From NCBI GenBank assembly GCA_023391425.1, contig JAEWAX010000021.1, positions 1 to 62,318 of the forward strand: DNA of 62,318 bases, read 5' to 3'. The DNA is from Bacillota bacterium. GTDB lineage: Bacteria; Bacillota; Clostridia; Acetivibrionales; DSM-1351. Position numbers and translations under genes: made by a program. This document shows, piece after piece, positions 45,892-55,551 of this stretch. Under the pieces are notes generated by a model that was not told the DNA's origin, did not search any database, and saw only the letters and a program-made list of their open reading frames with translations. Numbering within the stretch: position 1 is the stretch's first letter; each line of letters starts with the position of its first letter.

Positions 45892-46797
45892 CTAATACTT
45901 TAGTGTTTTAGTAAGTAAGTCCGTTCCAACAATAGTATTTGTAAAAAATGTATTTGCAGTCTCAATATATTTCTCTGGTTCTGTTAGTGACGGACTATAA
46001 TGAGTTAACCAAAGCTCCTTTACATCTCCTTGCTTTGCAAGCAAGCCAGCTTCTGCAAATGTCATATGTTTTCTCTGTACAGCCTTACTAGCATCCTTTT
46101 CATCACCATACATACCTTCACAAATAAAAAGGTCTGATGCTCTAATAAACTCTACTAAATCTGCTGTTGGCCTCGTATCTGTACAGTAGCAGACTTTAAT
46201 TCCTTTTCTGGTCTCCCCTAAAACCATTTCTGGTTTTATAACCCTGTCCCCTATTGTTACTGTCTCACCTTTTTGGAGTCGATTCCAGTAGTTAATTGGA
46301 ATACCTAATTCTCTAGCACGCAGGGTATCGAATTTTCCTTGTCTTTTAAGTTCAATACAGTATGATAAGCACGCAAGAGCATGTTCAACAGGTATGCTCT
46401 TTATAAAAATGTCATTTAAACATAGTTCACTGCTTTCGCTTTCTGATAGTTCAATTAATCTCAACTCATAGGGTAGTTCAGGTGAAATAACGGTTAAACC
46501 CTCAATCACTTTCTTTAATCCTGGAGGACCCATAAGCGTTAACGGTTCACTCCTCCCAGAATTGCCTAATGTAAGGAGCAAGCCTGGTAATCCAGCTATA
46601 TGGTCAGCATGATAATGAGTAAATAGAATTGTATCAATGGCTTTAAAACCCCATTGTGCCATTTTTATAGGAATTTGAGTTCCTTCGCCACAATCTATTA
46701 AAATTATTCTTCCATTGTGTCTTATCAACAGTGCTGTCAGCCACCTGTCTAGCAGCGGCATCATGCCTCCTGTTCCCAACAAACAGACGTCAAGCAT
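45892..46797 (-). CDS. rnz: Ribonuclease Z
   Basis: A 301-residue metallo-beta-lactamase-fold endonuclease that cuts tRNA 3' trailers. LTALLIRHNGRIILIDCGEG, the metal site FTHYHADHIAGLPG, PVEHALACLSYCIE, CYCTDTRPT and RKHMTFAEAGLLAKQGDVKELWLTHYSP are in order. Length fits. GAGGAGAAAC precedes the ATG. It lies 16 bases after the DEAD-box helicase gene on the same strand and is probably cotranscribed. Confidence 0.94.
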   Translation of the reverse strand: MLDVCLLGTGGMMPLLDRWLTALLIRHNGRIILIDCGEGTQIPIKMAQWGFKAIDTILFTHYHADHIAGLPGLLLTLGNSGRSEPLTLMGPPGLKKVIEGLTVISPELPYELRLIELSESESSELCLNDIFIKSIPVEHALACLSYCIELKRQGKFDTLRARELGIPINYWNRLQKGETVTIGDRVIKPEMVLGETRKGIKVCYCTDTRPTADLVEFIRASDLFICEGMYGDEKDASKAVQRKHMTFAEAGLLAKQGDVKELWLTHYSPSLTEPEKYIETANTFFTNTIVGTDLLTKTLKY

Positions 46798-46813
46798 TTG
46801 TTTCTCCTCTGTC

Positions 46814-48259
46814 TCAATTATCCGCTTTACTCACCTTGCGGAGCCTGCCTTTAATAGGTGTATTTTGCAGCTCTTTGAATACCAACTCACCTTTATTATT
46901 TAGTATTTCTACAAAGGTAGAAACATCAACTATATTTATAATTCCTATATCTGCAGCTGTCATACCTTTTATGTTGCAAAGTGTACCTACAATGTCTACT
47001 GGTCTCATTTTTGTTTTCTTACCCGCATTAATATGCAATTTCATAATTTCTTTATTTAACTGTGCACCCTTTGTTTCTTTAAGTTCAGGTGCAGTCTTTA
47101 TTTTTTCAACAAATTCTTGTTTTGAATTATCCACAGTGTCTTTTTCTGGTCTTTCCTTTAACGGAATCTCTTTACCAATATACCGATGAATTTCCTTTAA
47201 ATATTTGTCTTCATTCTTTGTTACAAAAGTAATTGCTCTACCTTCTTTGCTTGCACGTCCTGTTCTTCCAATCCTATGTACATAGGTTTCACAGTCTTGC
47301 GGTATATCATAATTTATTACAAGTGTAATATCATCTACGTCTATTCCCCTAGCAGCGACATCTGTAGCCACCAGATATCTAAAATAGCCCTGCTTAAAAT
47401 CATTCATTACACGAAGTCTATCATTTTGTTCCATTCCACCATGAATTTTTTTACACGAATACTTTAGCTTTGTCAACTCATAAAATACTTCATCAACTCT
47501 CTGCTTTGTATTACAAAATATCATGCAGCTATCTGGGTTTTCTACTATAGTTATATCTCTTAAAAGTTCTATTTTATCCTTTTGCTCTACGTCGTACCTT
47601 TCTTGGTATATCCTGTCTGCAGTTGAATTTTGTTCTTCTATTTCAACAGATATTGGAGAATTCATGTATTTGTCACATAAATTTTTTATGTCTGTAGGCA
47701 TAGTAGCTGAAAGTAATATCGTCACTCGGTCTTTTGGCAGGCTAGCAATTATTATTTCTATTTGCTCAATAAAACCCATATTAAGCATTTCATCAGCTTC
47801 GTCTATTACAAGATATTTTATATTTGATGTATCTAAAGTACCTCTTTCTAAATGATCTATTGTACGACCTGGTGTACCTACCACTACATGTGTTTTTTGT
47901 TTAAGCTCTTTTTCTTGATTATAGAAAGGTGATTTACCATAAACAGCAGCTACTTTAAGTCTTTTAAATCTTCCTATATTAAAAATATCTTCTTTAACTT
48001 GGATAGCAAGTTCTCTTGTTGGTGTGAGTACTAATGCCTGAGGCCTATTTTCTTCCCAGTCTACTAAATGGCAAATAGGAATAGCAAAGGCAGCAGTCTT
48101 TCCGCTTCCAGTTTGAGATTTTACAACTATGTCTTTTTTCTCAATTACAGCTGGTATAACCTTCTCTTGAACCTTTGTAGGGTTTTCAAAATTCAATATG
48201 CTAATGGCCTTAAGTAGCTCACTGCTTAAGTGATAATCACTAAAATTTACTTTTGTCAT
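46814..48259 (-). CDS. DEAD-box RNA helicase, DbpA-like
   Basis: A 481-residue helicase: SQTGSGKTAAFAIP (Walker A), LTPTRELAIQV, VGTPGRTIDHL, IDEADEMLNMGF (DEAD), LLSATMP, then ATDVAARGID and YVHRIGRTGRASKEG. The C-terminal about 80 residues form the DbpA-type RNA-binding fold (MKLHINAGKKTKMRPVDIVG), which in DbpA targets 23S rRNA hairpin 92. It probably acts in ribosome assembly. It overlaps in transcription with rnz. Confidence 0.9.
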   Translation of the reverse strand: MTKVNFSDYHLSSELLKAISILNFENPTKVQEKVIPAVIEKKDIVVKSQTGSGKTAAFAIPICHLVDWEENRPQALVLTPTRELAIQVKEDIFNIGRFKRLKVAAVYGKSPFYNQEKELKQKTHVVVGTPGRTIDHLERGTLDTSNIKYLVIDEADEMLNMGFIEQIEIIIASLPKDRVTILLSATMPTDIKNLCDKYMNSPISVEIEEQNSTADRIYQERYDVEQKDKIELLRDITIVENPDSCMIFCNTKQRVDEVFYELTKLKYSCKKIHGGMEQNDRLRVMNDFKQGYFRYLVATDVAARGIDVDDITLVINYDIPQDCETYVHRIGRTGRASKEGRAITFVTKNEDKYLKEIHRYIGKEIPLKERPEKDTVDNSKQEFVEKIKTAPELKETKGAQLNKEIMKLHINAGKKTKMRPVDIVGTLCNIKGMTAADIGIINIVDVSTFVEILNNKGELVFKELQNTPIKGRLRKVSKADN

Positions 48260-48303
48260 TTATTCTTCTCTTTCTTGTCTCTTTTGAAGTTATCCTCATA
48301 TTT

Positions 48304-48573
48304 CTAATCTTCTCTTTCTTTAATTGTCACCTTTATAGTGTCGCCAGGCTGCTTGCCTATTTTAGCTCTAATTTCTTTTTTTATGCCTATAATATGGCAG
48401 GGCGTTTTCATTTTAACAAGGCTGCCTTCATAAGGTTCGCCATCAAATGTAGCATTAACCTTAACCCGCCCTTTTCCAAACTCTTCTTTCACGTCAAAAG
48501 GTATTTCTACATATGCGCCATCAATATCGGGCACCTTCTTAATTTCTGCTTCAAATTCATATAGTTTGCTCAA
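48304..48573 (-). CDS. DUF1905-family protein
   Basis: The start is TTG at 48573, six bases after GGAG; the upstream TTG at 48585 includes that site. The 89-residue protein shows DGAYVEIPFDVKEEFGKGRVKVNATF, DGEPYEGSLV and the end GIKKEIRAKIGKQPGDTIKV, which is the DUF1905 pattern (small beta barrel related to the OmdA region). Function unknown. It lies directly upstream of the helicase gene on the same strand. Confidence 0.85.
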   Translation of the reverse strand: MSKLYEFEAEIKKVPDIDGAYVEIPFDVKEEFGKGRVKVNATFDGEPYEGSLVKMKTPCHIIGIKKEIRAKIGKQPGDTIKVTIKERED

Positions 48574-48585
48574 ATTTAACTCCAA

Positions 48586-48707
48586 TCAAGCTCAGAAAGC
48601 TTACTCGTATTTATTCTCGAAAAGCTTATTCGTACTTTTCTCTATGCATGCTCAAAACTTACTCGTATTTTTCTCAAATAGTAAACTATAAAGTGCAAAT
48701 TAATTTT
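48586..48707. repeat. Imperfect tandem repeats
   Basis: The unit AAGCTTACTCGTATTT-TTCTC recurs about four times with changes (around 48597-48680). It lies between the threonine aldolase gene and the DUF1905 gene, both on the minus strand. No coding role is seen. Confidence 0.5.
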
Positions 48708-49742
48708 CTATGCCTTATCAATTTCTGCAATTAATTTCTCTACATCGTTCAAATCAGTTGCCCAACTCGTGCAGAAACGTACAGCACTGTGCTTATCATC
48801 AATTTTTTTCTCAAAAGTATATTCAAAATTCTCTTTCAGTTTTTTCAACACTTCATTTGATAGTATAGGAAACTGCTGATTTGTTGTTGATGGTACTAGA
48901 AAATCATATCCATTTCTTATTAAAGCTGTTTTAATAAGCATAGCCATTTTGTTGGCATGGCGAGCCATATCAAAATATAAATCCTCTTCAAATAATGCGA
49001 TAAATTGTAAACCAAGAAGTCTACCTTTGGCGAGCATTCCGCCCTTTTGCTTAATTATATAACGAAAATCTTTCTTTAGGTTCTCATTGCTAATAACTAG
49101 TGTCTCACCAAATAGAGCACCTATTTTAGTACCACCAATATAAAATGCATCGCATAGATTTGCGATAGTTGGTAAATCCAAATCATTATCCTCAGCACAT
49201 AGAGCATACCCCAGCCTTGCACCATCCATATACAGAAGGAGGTCATTGTTTTTACAGGTTTCGCTAATGTCAGCCAATTCAGCTTTGCTATATATCGTAC
49301 CTAACTCAGTAGGATTTGATATATATACCAGCTTGGGCTGAACTGTATGCTCATAGCTATCATCATCAGAATGTTCCTCACAAGTAACCTTTATTTGATT
49401 GGCTGTGAGTTTTCCATCAGTGCTCTCAAGAGCCAGTACCTTGTGGCCTGTAGCCTCTATAGCACCACTTTCATGCCTGTTAATGTGTGCAGTATTGGCG
49501 GCAATTACACCCTGATGAGGGCGTAGTGCGGCAGAAATTACTGTCAAGTTTGTCTGCGTGCCACCTACTAAAAAGTGTACATCCACATCTTCCTTCTTGC
49601 ATTTTTCTTTTATAAGTGCCGCGGCCTTCAAGCAATACGGGTCTACTCCGTAACCTGCAGTTTGCTCTAAATTTGTCTGAATTAGTTTTTCTAGTACTTT
49701 AGGGTGTGCACCCTCGCTATAATCACAATTAAAACGTATCAT
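48708..49742 (-). CDS. Threonine aldolase-family PLP enzyme
   Basis: The start at 49742 is favoured because AGAGG lies eight bases before it. The 344-residue enzyme has FNCDYSEGAHPKVLEKL, YGVDPYCLKA, FLVGGTQTN, LYMDGARLGYAL and the PLP-lysine motif FYIGGTKIGALFGE. The family cleaves L-threonine or L-allo-threonine to glycine and acetaldehyde. It ends just before the oxidoreductase unit on the same strand. Confidence 0.88.
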   Translation of the reverse strand: MIRFNCDYSEGAHPKVLEKLIQTNLEQTAGYGVDPYCLKAAALIKEKCKKEDVDVHFLVGGTQTNLTVISAALRPHQGVIAANTAHINRHESGAIEATGHKVLALESTDGKLTANQIKVTCEEHSDDDSYEHTVQPKLVYISNPTELGTIYSKAELADISETCKNNDLLLYMDGARLGYALCAEDNDLDLPTIANLCDAFYIGGTKIGALFGETLVISNENLKKDFRYIIKQKGGMLAKGRLLGLQFIALFEEDLYFDMARHANKMAMLIKTALIRNGYDFLVPSTTNQQFPILSNEVLKKLKENFEYTFEKKIDDKHSAVRFCTSWATDLNDVEKLIAEIDKA

Positions 49743-49813
49743 TTCCATATCCTCTTTTGTTTTTTATCAATTTAGCTAATCAAGCTTGCCATATTTTTCA
49801 TCAACTCAACTAA

Positions 49814-50779
49814 TTACACTTTTCCCCATTGTTTCATAAGTTCATCGAATATTCCAGCGCAAACAATCGTATCTTTAAGTGGAATAATCTCACTTTCTAT
49901 TTTGTTATTGCGATATAAGTCTGTAAAGTGTTCAATTTGATAAATAAAACCGTCTTCAAAACTTTCTTCAAAGCATTCTACCAAATTATTATCATTGTCA
50001 TATAGTTCACATTTCTCTGAACCCAAAAAGTTATATACTACAATATTTCCAATTGTCCCATATATATGCGCATCTCTATTTGTATTAGCAGTAATTCCAC
50101 AGCTTAGTGTTGCTAAAGCCCCACTTTCAAAGCTCATATTCATTGCTACAAAATCATCAACACCTGTTTTACTAAATGTTGCAAGTCCGTTAACCTGTGT
50201 AGGATTCTCGTCTAAAATGCCAGTTGTAAATTCAATTGGATATACTCCGGCATCATAAAGGCTACCTCCAGCCAATTCAGGATTATACAATCTATTTTCC
50301 GCTTTAAAAGGCATATTAAAACAAAAAGAAGCATTAATGAGCTTCACATCACCAATTTTACCACTATGTACCCACTCTTTTGCCTTCTTAAAAGCAGGGA
50401 TGAAACGTGTCCACATAGCTTCCATTAGAAGCACATTCTTTTCTTTTGCAAGCGCAGCTAAATCCTCTGCATCTTTTTTATTGGTAACCATACATTTCTC
50501 ACACAATACGCCCTTTCCATTATTCAAGCAAAGCTTTGCAATATCATGATGAAAGTTGTGTGTAAGCGCAATATAAACTACATCGACTTCGCTATCATTA
50601 ATTAGGTCAAGATAGTTATCATATGCTTTTGTTGCATGAAACTTTTGTGCGAAGGTTTCTGCTTTGACTTTATCCCGTGATGCAACTGCGACTAAATCAA
50701 CCCCTGTAGCTGTGTTCAAAACTTTTGCAAACCTTGAGGCTATAGAGCCCAATCCAATAATTCCATATCTTACGTTCAT
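49814..50779 (-). CDS. Gfo/Idh/MocA-family oxidoreductase
   Basis: The start at 50779 follows GGGGGTTACTT; an upstream ATG at 50797 has no site. The 321-residue protein has the Rossmann GIIGLGSIASRFAKV, CEKCMVTN (EK-type catalytic Lys segment), MEAMWTRFIPA and GGSLYDAGVYPI. The last motif is typical of trans-1,2-dihydrobenzene-1,2-diol dehydrogenase-like and sugar-oxidising members. Substrate unknown. It is the second protein of this family in the window, and only distantly like the first. Confidence 0.86.
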   Translation of the reverse strand: MNVRYGIIGLGSIASRFAKVLNTATGVDLVAVASRDKVKAETFAQKFHATKAYDNYLDLINDSEVDVVYIALTHNFHHDIAKLCLNNGKGVLCEKCMVTNKKDAEDLAALAKEKNVLLMEAMWTRFIPAFKKAKEWVHSGKIGDVKLINASFCFNMPFKAENRLYNPELAGGSLYDAGVYPIEFTTGILDENPTQVNGLATFSKTGVDDFVAMNMSFESGALATLSCGITANTNRDAHIYGTIGNIVVYNFLGSEKCELYDNDNNLVECFEESFEDGFIYQIEHFTDLYRNNKIESEIIPLKDTIVCAGIFDELMKQWGKV

Positions 50780-50804
50780 AAGTAACCCCCATTTCATTTT
50801 TACT

Positions 50805-50998
50805 AAATCTCACATCAAACCTAAAAATTCTTTTACCCATGCCTCCCACCAAACCTAAGAACTCTTTTACCCGATGCCTATCGCCGCTAATATTCCCCGC
50901 TTTGCAAGCGTACAATAAAGCGGCGCTACGTGCCCTGGATAATGATTTCTAAGATTTGGAGGGATTAACATTCCACCAAACCTAAGAACTCTTTTATA
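50805..50998. repeat. Three direct repeats around a hairpin, upstream of the oxidoreductase
   Basis: CCAAACCTAAGAACTCTTTTA occurs at about 50850-50870 and again at 50976-50996, and a diverged copy (CAAACCTAAAAATTCTTTTA) at about 50816-50835. Between the second and third is a hairpin CGCCGCT/AGCGGCG (50882-50888/50919-50925). On the minus strand it is the leader of the oxidoreductase gene. It may be a duplicated leader or a small element. Confidence 0.5.
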
Positions 50999-51100
50999 AT
51001 ATACCATAATTCTTTTGAAAATAAACAAAGTTGTAAACGTTTCAATTATTATTTTTAAAGCGTTATTTCTGAATATTAACATCATGATATGAAGTTTTCA

Positions 51101-51562
51101 TTAGGAATGTATTAGGCTTTTCTGCATACAAATACTATTATCATTTCCTACATAGGGCTCATAGTTGGGTATAATAGAATAACCAAAACTCTTATATAAG
51201 TTAATTGCCTCATCCTGTTTTTTTCCTGTTTCCAAAACAGCATATTCATAGCCTCTGCTTTCCGCTAATTCCTCCAATTTGCTTACTATTAGTTTCGCTA
51301 ATCCCTGTCGTCTATGTTCTTTTACAACAAATATCCGTTTCAATTCAACAGAATTACTGTCATGTTCTTTAAATGCTCCGCATGCGACAGGTACTTTATC
51401 ACGATAAATAATTACAACATCGTTTATGTAGTCAACTTTGTTATGCTTATCGTATTGCTTCTGTAATTCTCCATATCGATTATTAAGGTCATTATCTAAT
51501 AGGTTTATTAATTTAATAAAATCAGTATTTTTACTATCTGTTTTAAGAATTCCTATATTCAT
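51101..51562 (-). CDS. GNAT-family N-acetyltransferase
   Basis: A 153-residue single-domain GNAT: the acetyl-CoA loop VVKEHRRQGLAKLIVSKLEE and the end YAVLETGKKQDEAINLYKSFGYSIIPNY are clear. Strands before it carry PVACGAFKEHDSNSVELKRIFV. The substrate is unknown. GGAGCTAAAG precedes the ATG. It is monocistronic. Confidence 0.88.
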   Translation of the reverse strand: MNIGILKTDSKNTDFIKLINLLDNDLNNRYGELQKQYDKHNKVDYINDVVIIYRDKVPVACGAFKEHDSNSVELKRIFVVKEHRRQGLAKLIVSKLEELAESRGYEYAVLETGKKQDEAINLYKSFGYSIIPNYEPYVGNDNSICMQKSLIHS

Positions 51563-51638
51563 CTTTAGCTCCTATATGTAATATATTTTTGTGTAATATT
51601 AAACAATCATTTCTCTTTCTCGTAAATAGATTTTGTAA

Positions 51639-52535
51639 TTAAAATATTCCAGGTATAAGCTGTGCAATATAGAGTCCAATGCCAAAGGATACCGCATTTG
51701 CAGTCAGAGCATATAGAGGTGCAAGCCATTTCTTAGTTAATCCCGAATTGCTGTACTTGTGCAGAGAAATAGAATATACTATTGCTTCTATAATAACTAC
51801 TAGTGCTTCCATCCAAACATAATTAATTACAAACATCATACTTCCTTGATTGTAATTGATGACATTAAGCAAAATGTTAAGTATTGACTGGGTAACAATG
51901 TTTACAAATCCAATAATCAAAAGTTGTTTTTTTGCTCTGAAACCAAAGAGTAATGCAATCAAAACTTCAATTGTTATGGTTACAATTATCCTGATAAAAA
52001 GAGAAATCAGTTCCCATTTATAGTCATAGTTTCTCTCTGCATTTATGTCCTCATTGAGTGTAACTGATTGTATCTTCAACCCTTTCGCATCAACCTTGTA
52101 GTAACTGTGAAAAGCGTATCTTTCATATGCTTTCTCACTTATAGCAAAGCTATCATGTTCAGGGAAATAGAGTAAAATTTTAAACTTGGGCGGAGGATAG
52201 TATCCCCAAGTAAACCGCGAAGTTTCAGTACAATCACTAAAGTATTGCAAAAAATAAAATCCGTCTTTATCCTTATAGGATACAAATTTCTGCCAGATTT
52301 CATATCCTTCATCACCCTTATGGTAGCTTTGGTTGTTATGGTTCTCGCTTAAAACAGTGTGCGGTCCTGTAGAAGTTATTTCGGACAGTAAAGTCACATA
52401 GTATTTTTCATTCTCAAGTCCTTTGAAATCAATTACAACCGAAGGCTTGGGACCCGTATCTGCATGGGCTATTGTTGGCATTATAATAAATATTATTGCA
52501 AAACATAACAACATGGAAAATATTCTCTTCTTCAC
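51639..52535 (-). CDS. Exported membrane protein with an extracellular domain, function unknown
   Basis: The start is the GTG at 52535 (or the GTG at 52544), after GTAGGTGG. A signal peptide (about 1-25) ends near IAHADTG, then an extracellular beta-rich domain with repeated aromatic residues (about 30-165), then five hydrophobic helices (about 175-295). Similar layout is known for uncharacterised clostridial proteins, but I do not recognise the family. It lies 28 bases after the methyltransferase gene on the same strand. Confidence 0.6.
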   Translation of the reverse strand: MKKRIFSMLLCFAIIFIIMPTIAHADTGPKPSVVIDFKGLENEKYYVTLLSEITSTGPHTVLSENHNNQSYHKGDEGYEIWQKFVSYKDKDGFYFLQYFSDCTETSRFTWGYYPPPKFKILLYFPEHDSFAISEKAYERYAFHSYYKVDAKGLKIQSVTLNEDINAERNYDYKWELISLFIRIIVTITIEVLIALLFGFRAKKQLLIIGFVNIVTQSILNILLNVINYNQGSMMFVINYVWMEALVVIIEAIVYSISLHKYSNSGLTKKWLAPLYALTANAVSFGIGLYIAQLIPGIF

Positions 52536-52571
52536 AAGCACCACCTACTTCCCTATTATATAAATAAATCT

Positions 52572-53510
52572 CTAGTACACATTCTGTAACTTATTTATCC
52601 TTCTAGCTATTTCCTCCATATGAGTATTGTCTGTACCGCAACAGCCACCAAATATTTTAGGAGTAAAATATTGGTATAGCTCCATCATAGTGCATGCAAG
52701 ATTAACAGCATCAGAACATTTCAAATCTTCGCTATTATCTAATTCTTCTGGTGGTAACGGTGAAGTGTTTGCTTGTATTCCCTGAAAACGTTCTTTTACC
52801 AGTCTCGTTCTATTAAATGGACATGATAATGCCTTGCTCAAAACTGTCGGATGAACACAATTTGTCATGTAGCAGATTGGCTTTTGCACAGTTTCATTAT
52901 CGATATGTAATATTGCATCATGAATTGTAGTTCCATCTATTAGTTTTCCATCATCTCTAATCATAAAGCTAATAATATATGGCAAGCCTGTATTTCCCAT
53001 TGCCTTTGCCATACCAATAGCCTCAGTTAATGCAGGCATAATACCCGCATATAAAAAGTCTACACCTGAATTTTTAAATAAATTTGCTTGCCAAAAATGA
53101 AATTCTTGTGCCTGCTCAACAGATAAAATATCGGTTGCTTTATAGGCGTCTCCCTTACATCCCATAAGCCCACCGACAAACATATTAAGGCTTGTATTAC
53201 TTTTAATTTGTTGTAAAAAACGTACATTATCTTCAATAATTTTTTCATTATAATTAGACTGCATAACACGTTCTCTATTTGCCCTACGAGTAGGAGTAGT
53301 CGCGATAAATGGCAAATTATATTTTTCAGCTATTGATACATATTCTTTAAAAATATTTAACATGGCTTGCCTTGATTTAGCATTATAGACTAGGCCAGCC
53401 ATTGCAACCTTATCATCAAATACTATATTATATTCTCGCTTCAGTCTCTCTCCTATAGCACCCTCCATAAGAATTGCTGAAAACTCATTAAAACAAGTAT
53501 CAAAATCCAT
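52572..53510 (-). CDS. Homocysteine S-methyltransferase-family protein
   Basis: The start at 53510 follows GGGGTG; an ATG at 53525 is too early. The 312-residue TIM-barrel protein has LMEGAIGERLK, FIATTPTRRAN, GGLMGCKGDAY, the zinc ligands in TNCVHPTVL and GGCCGTDNTHMEEI near the end (Cys-Cys pair). This is the homocysteine/betaine methyltransferase fold. The methyl donor is not evident; S-methylmethionine is usual for the stand-alone form. It lies just upstream of the exported membrane protein. Confidence 0.86.
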   Translation of the reverse strand: MDFDTCFNEFSAILMEGAIGERLKREYNIVFDDKVAMAGLVYNAKSRQAMLNIFKEYVSIAEKYNLPFIATTPTRRANRERVMQSNYNEKIIEDNVRFLQQIKSNTSLNMFVGGLMGCKGDAYKATDILSVEQAQEFHFWQANLFKNSGVDFLYAGIMPALTEAIGMAKAMGNTGLPYIISFMIRDDGKLIDGTTIHDAILHIDNETVQKPICYMTNCVHPTVLSKALSCPFNRTRLVKERFQGIQANTSPLPPEELDNSEDLKCSDAVNLACTMMELYQYFTPKIFGGCCGTDNTHMEEIARRINKLQNVY

Positions 53511-53661
53511 AGTTTCACCCCGCATTCTTATTTTATTACATAAACTTTTTACTTATTAGTTTCCTACTATTCTGACTAACCCATTCGTACTCAATATAGA
53601 AGTCTCTTTTTAGTTTTCCGCTTCATAATATTTAGTCTCCAATATTATAAATAACTTCGCA

Positions 53662-54258
53662 CTACAAATGTATCAGCATATTGGCAAGTTCTTCAAAACT
53701 AATAACAGTTTTTCCTTCGTACTGAACATTTCTGCTATTAAATAGAATGGTGTCCATGCCAAGGGATTGTGCAGCTGCCAAATTAAATCTTCTATCATCT
53801 ACATATATGCAATCAGATGCTGAATGCCCCAGTTTATCAAGTGTAAGCATGAATATCTGCTCATTAGGTTTTTTTATTTTTATGTCTCCACTTACTGTTA
53901 TGACATCAAAATAATCATTAATTTTAAATTTATCACGCAAGTATCTGCTCCATTCGCTTAAATCGTTTGATAATAATACTAAATGGTAATGTTTCTTTAA
54001 AATTGGAGCAATTTCATAAAATGATTCATTAATTTCTATTGTATCTAAATATTCTTTTTCAATTTTACTCAAATCGCCTTCAAATCCAAGTTCTCTGAAA
54101 AGTTCTTTTGAAGATAACTCGCCTACATTTGCTTTATTCCAATGCTGATATACATCATCGTGGCTTAAATCTGGAAATGTGCGATTAACAAATGGTAAAT
54201 ATCCGCCCTCTGGGTCTTTCATAATTACCCCATACATATCCAAGATTAATGCTCTCAT
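53662..54258 (-). CDS. HAD-family hydrolase
   Basis: A 198-residue HAD-IA protein: motif I ALILDMYGVI (Asp nucleophile; the second Asp is Tyr, as in some HAD-IA variants), motif II VLLSNDLSEW, motif III KKPNEQIFM and motif IV YVDDRRFNLAAAQSLGM. Phosphatase substrate unknown. GCAGGAGGC precedes the ATG. Monocistronic. Confidence 0.85.
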   Translation of the reverse strand: MRALILDMYGVIMKDPEGGYLPFVNRTFPDLSHDDVYQHWNKANVGELSSKELFRELGFEGDLSKIEKEYLDTIEINESFYEIAPILKKHYHLVLLSNDLSEWSRYLRDKFKINDYFDVITVSGDIKIKKPNEQIFMLTLDKLGHSASDCIYVDDRRFNLAAAQSLGMDTILFNSRNVQYEGKTVISFEELANMLIHL

Positions 54259-54427
54259 AACTCAAGCCTCCTGCACAAAATATAAATTGTTAGATCTAAT
54301 CCTTCTTTGTTAATTTATTTTTGTAAATACGCGCCAATAAAAGGAATATAGTACCAGGCAATAAAAATTGCAACATTCTATCTGCAAAAATGGCATTCTT
54401 GTATTATATGGGCTATAATTGACTATC

Positions 54428-54586
54428 TCAATTGTAATCACGACTACAAATATTAATATTTTCCACAAATACGCTTCCTTTACCATCTAGAATAGATGTA
54501 ATGTAAATATTATCACATATGAAATCCCCCAAAATATAAGAAATCAATTCATAGTCGTCTTTTCTTAATTCAATCAAATTCCACAC
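54428..54586 (-). CDS. Possible small protein or remnant, 52 residues
   Basis: A GTG-started frame after AGAGAGG reads VWNLIELRKDDYELISYILG and continues to DGKGSVFVENINICSRDYN. It has a natural amino-acid pattern, but the site spacing is short and another frame here encodes a hydrophobic stretch (EAYLWKILIFVVVITIEIV). Either it is a small gene or a fragment of a lost one. No family known. Confidence 0.3.
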   Translation of the reverse strand: MWNLIELRKDDYELISYILGDFICDNIYITSILDGKGSVFVENINICSRDYN

Positions 54587-54820
54587 ATACCTCTCTATAA
54601 TAATCTTTTAATTACTTTGTAAACTATTATAGCAATAATATCAATAATCCCCAATATATTCAATCATTAAAAGAACTAAACCATTTAAAAACATGATTTT
54701 ATATAGACTAGAAAGTTATAGATGCGTAACTAATAGACATTGCTAGTTATTATATGGTTTTTATAGAACTTAGTGGTAAAGACTTTTTATTTTGACATCA
54801 ATATACAAATTAAAAAAGTA
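54587..54820. other. Intergenic stretch
   Basis: AT-rich DNA between the possible small gene and the DUF421 gene; no feature found. The part at 54259-54427, on the other side of the small gene, shows one frame reading AIFADRMLQFLLPGTIFLLL that ends LARIYKNKLTKKD; it may be another membrane-protein remnant. Confidence 0.35.
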
Positions 54821-55528
54821 TTAATTCTGTTTATAGAAGATTTGGATTTTATAATTCGAGTCTATTGTGGCTAATAGAATGCTCTTAACTTCAGTATTGT
54901 AAGTATTTGTTAGTTTCTCAACAAGCCAATCCCGAGTCAGCTTGATATCCTTCAGTGCTTTTGTATCAATAGTTCCATCTCTTACAATCACTACTGGTAG
55001 CGAGAATGGACTTTTTGAAATTTGCATATCATTTAGGGTAGGAGCTTGATAGGGTGTATCCAAAAATACAGAGATTCTACCTCCGGGCTCCCATAAGGCA
55101 ACGGCTATCTTTTTTATATCATCAATTTTTTGAATTCTAAGTTCTGAAACTAAAAACTCAATAGAAATCCTTGCTTTAGCTAAGTTCTTATATATAATTT
55201 CCCCATTTTTTATTAAAGTTATCGGAGAAGGAGAAAAGAACTGTTGAATAATCTTAAATTTTAATGTTAACTTTAAAGATATTAGATACAGTATAGCTAA
55301 CACAATTGTGGTTATTATTGATCCAGTCATTCCTGATTTTTCATTTGATAAAGGGTCAGCTATTATGTTACCCAAAATTATAGATATAAGAAAATCAAGA
55401 AGCCGTAATTGTGAGATAGATCGTTGGCCCAAAATTTTTAAGGTTAGAAGCAATATCACATATGCTACAATCCCTCTTAAAATCCATTGAATTACTGTAA
55501 GCGAATCCTGACTATAGAAAAAGTCCAA
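54821..55528 (-). CDS. DUF421/YetF-like membrane protein
   Basis: The start is the TTG at 55528, nine bases after GGAGG, which lies inside the longer frame. The 235-residue protein has three N-terminal helices (about 10-90), then a cytoplasmic domain with SPSPITLIKNGEI and the DUF421 segment ISIEFLVSELRIQKI and VALWEPGGRISVF. YetF proteins in Bacillus spores stabilise or help germinant-receptor lipids. No neighbour points to a role here. Confidence 0.86.
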   Translation of the reverse strand: MDFFYSQDSLTVIQWILRGIVAYVILLLTLKILGQRSISQLRLLDFLISIILGNIIADPLSNEKSGMTGSIITTIVLAILYLISLKLTLKFKIIQQFFSPSPITLIKNGEIIYKNLAKARISIEFLVSELRIQKIDDIKKIAVALWEPGGRISVFLDTPYQAPTLNDMQISKSPFSLPVVIVRDGTIDTKALKDIKLTRDWLVEKLTNTYNTEVKSILLATIDSNYKIQIFYKQN

Positions 55529-55551
55529 AATTAGATACCTCCAAAACAATA

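Noticed and set aside
48586..48707. CRISPR-like array
   Set aside because: The repeats are imperfect, adjacent and without unique spacers; they are simple tandem decay.
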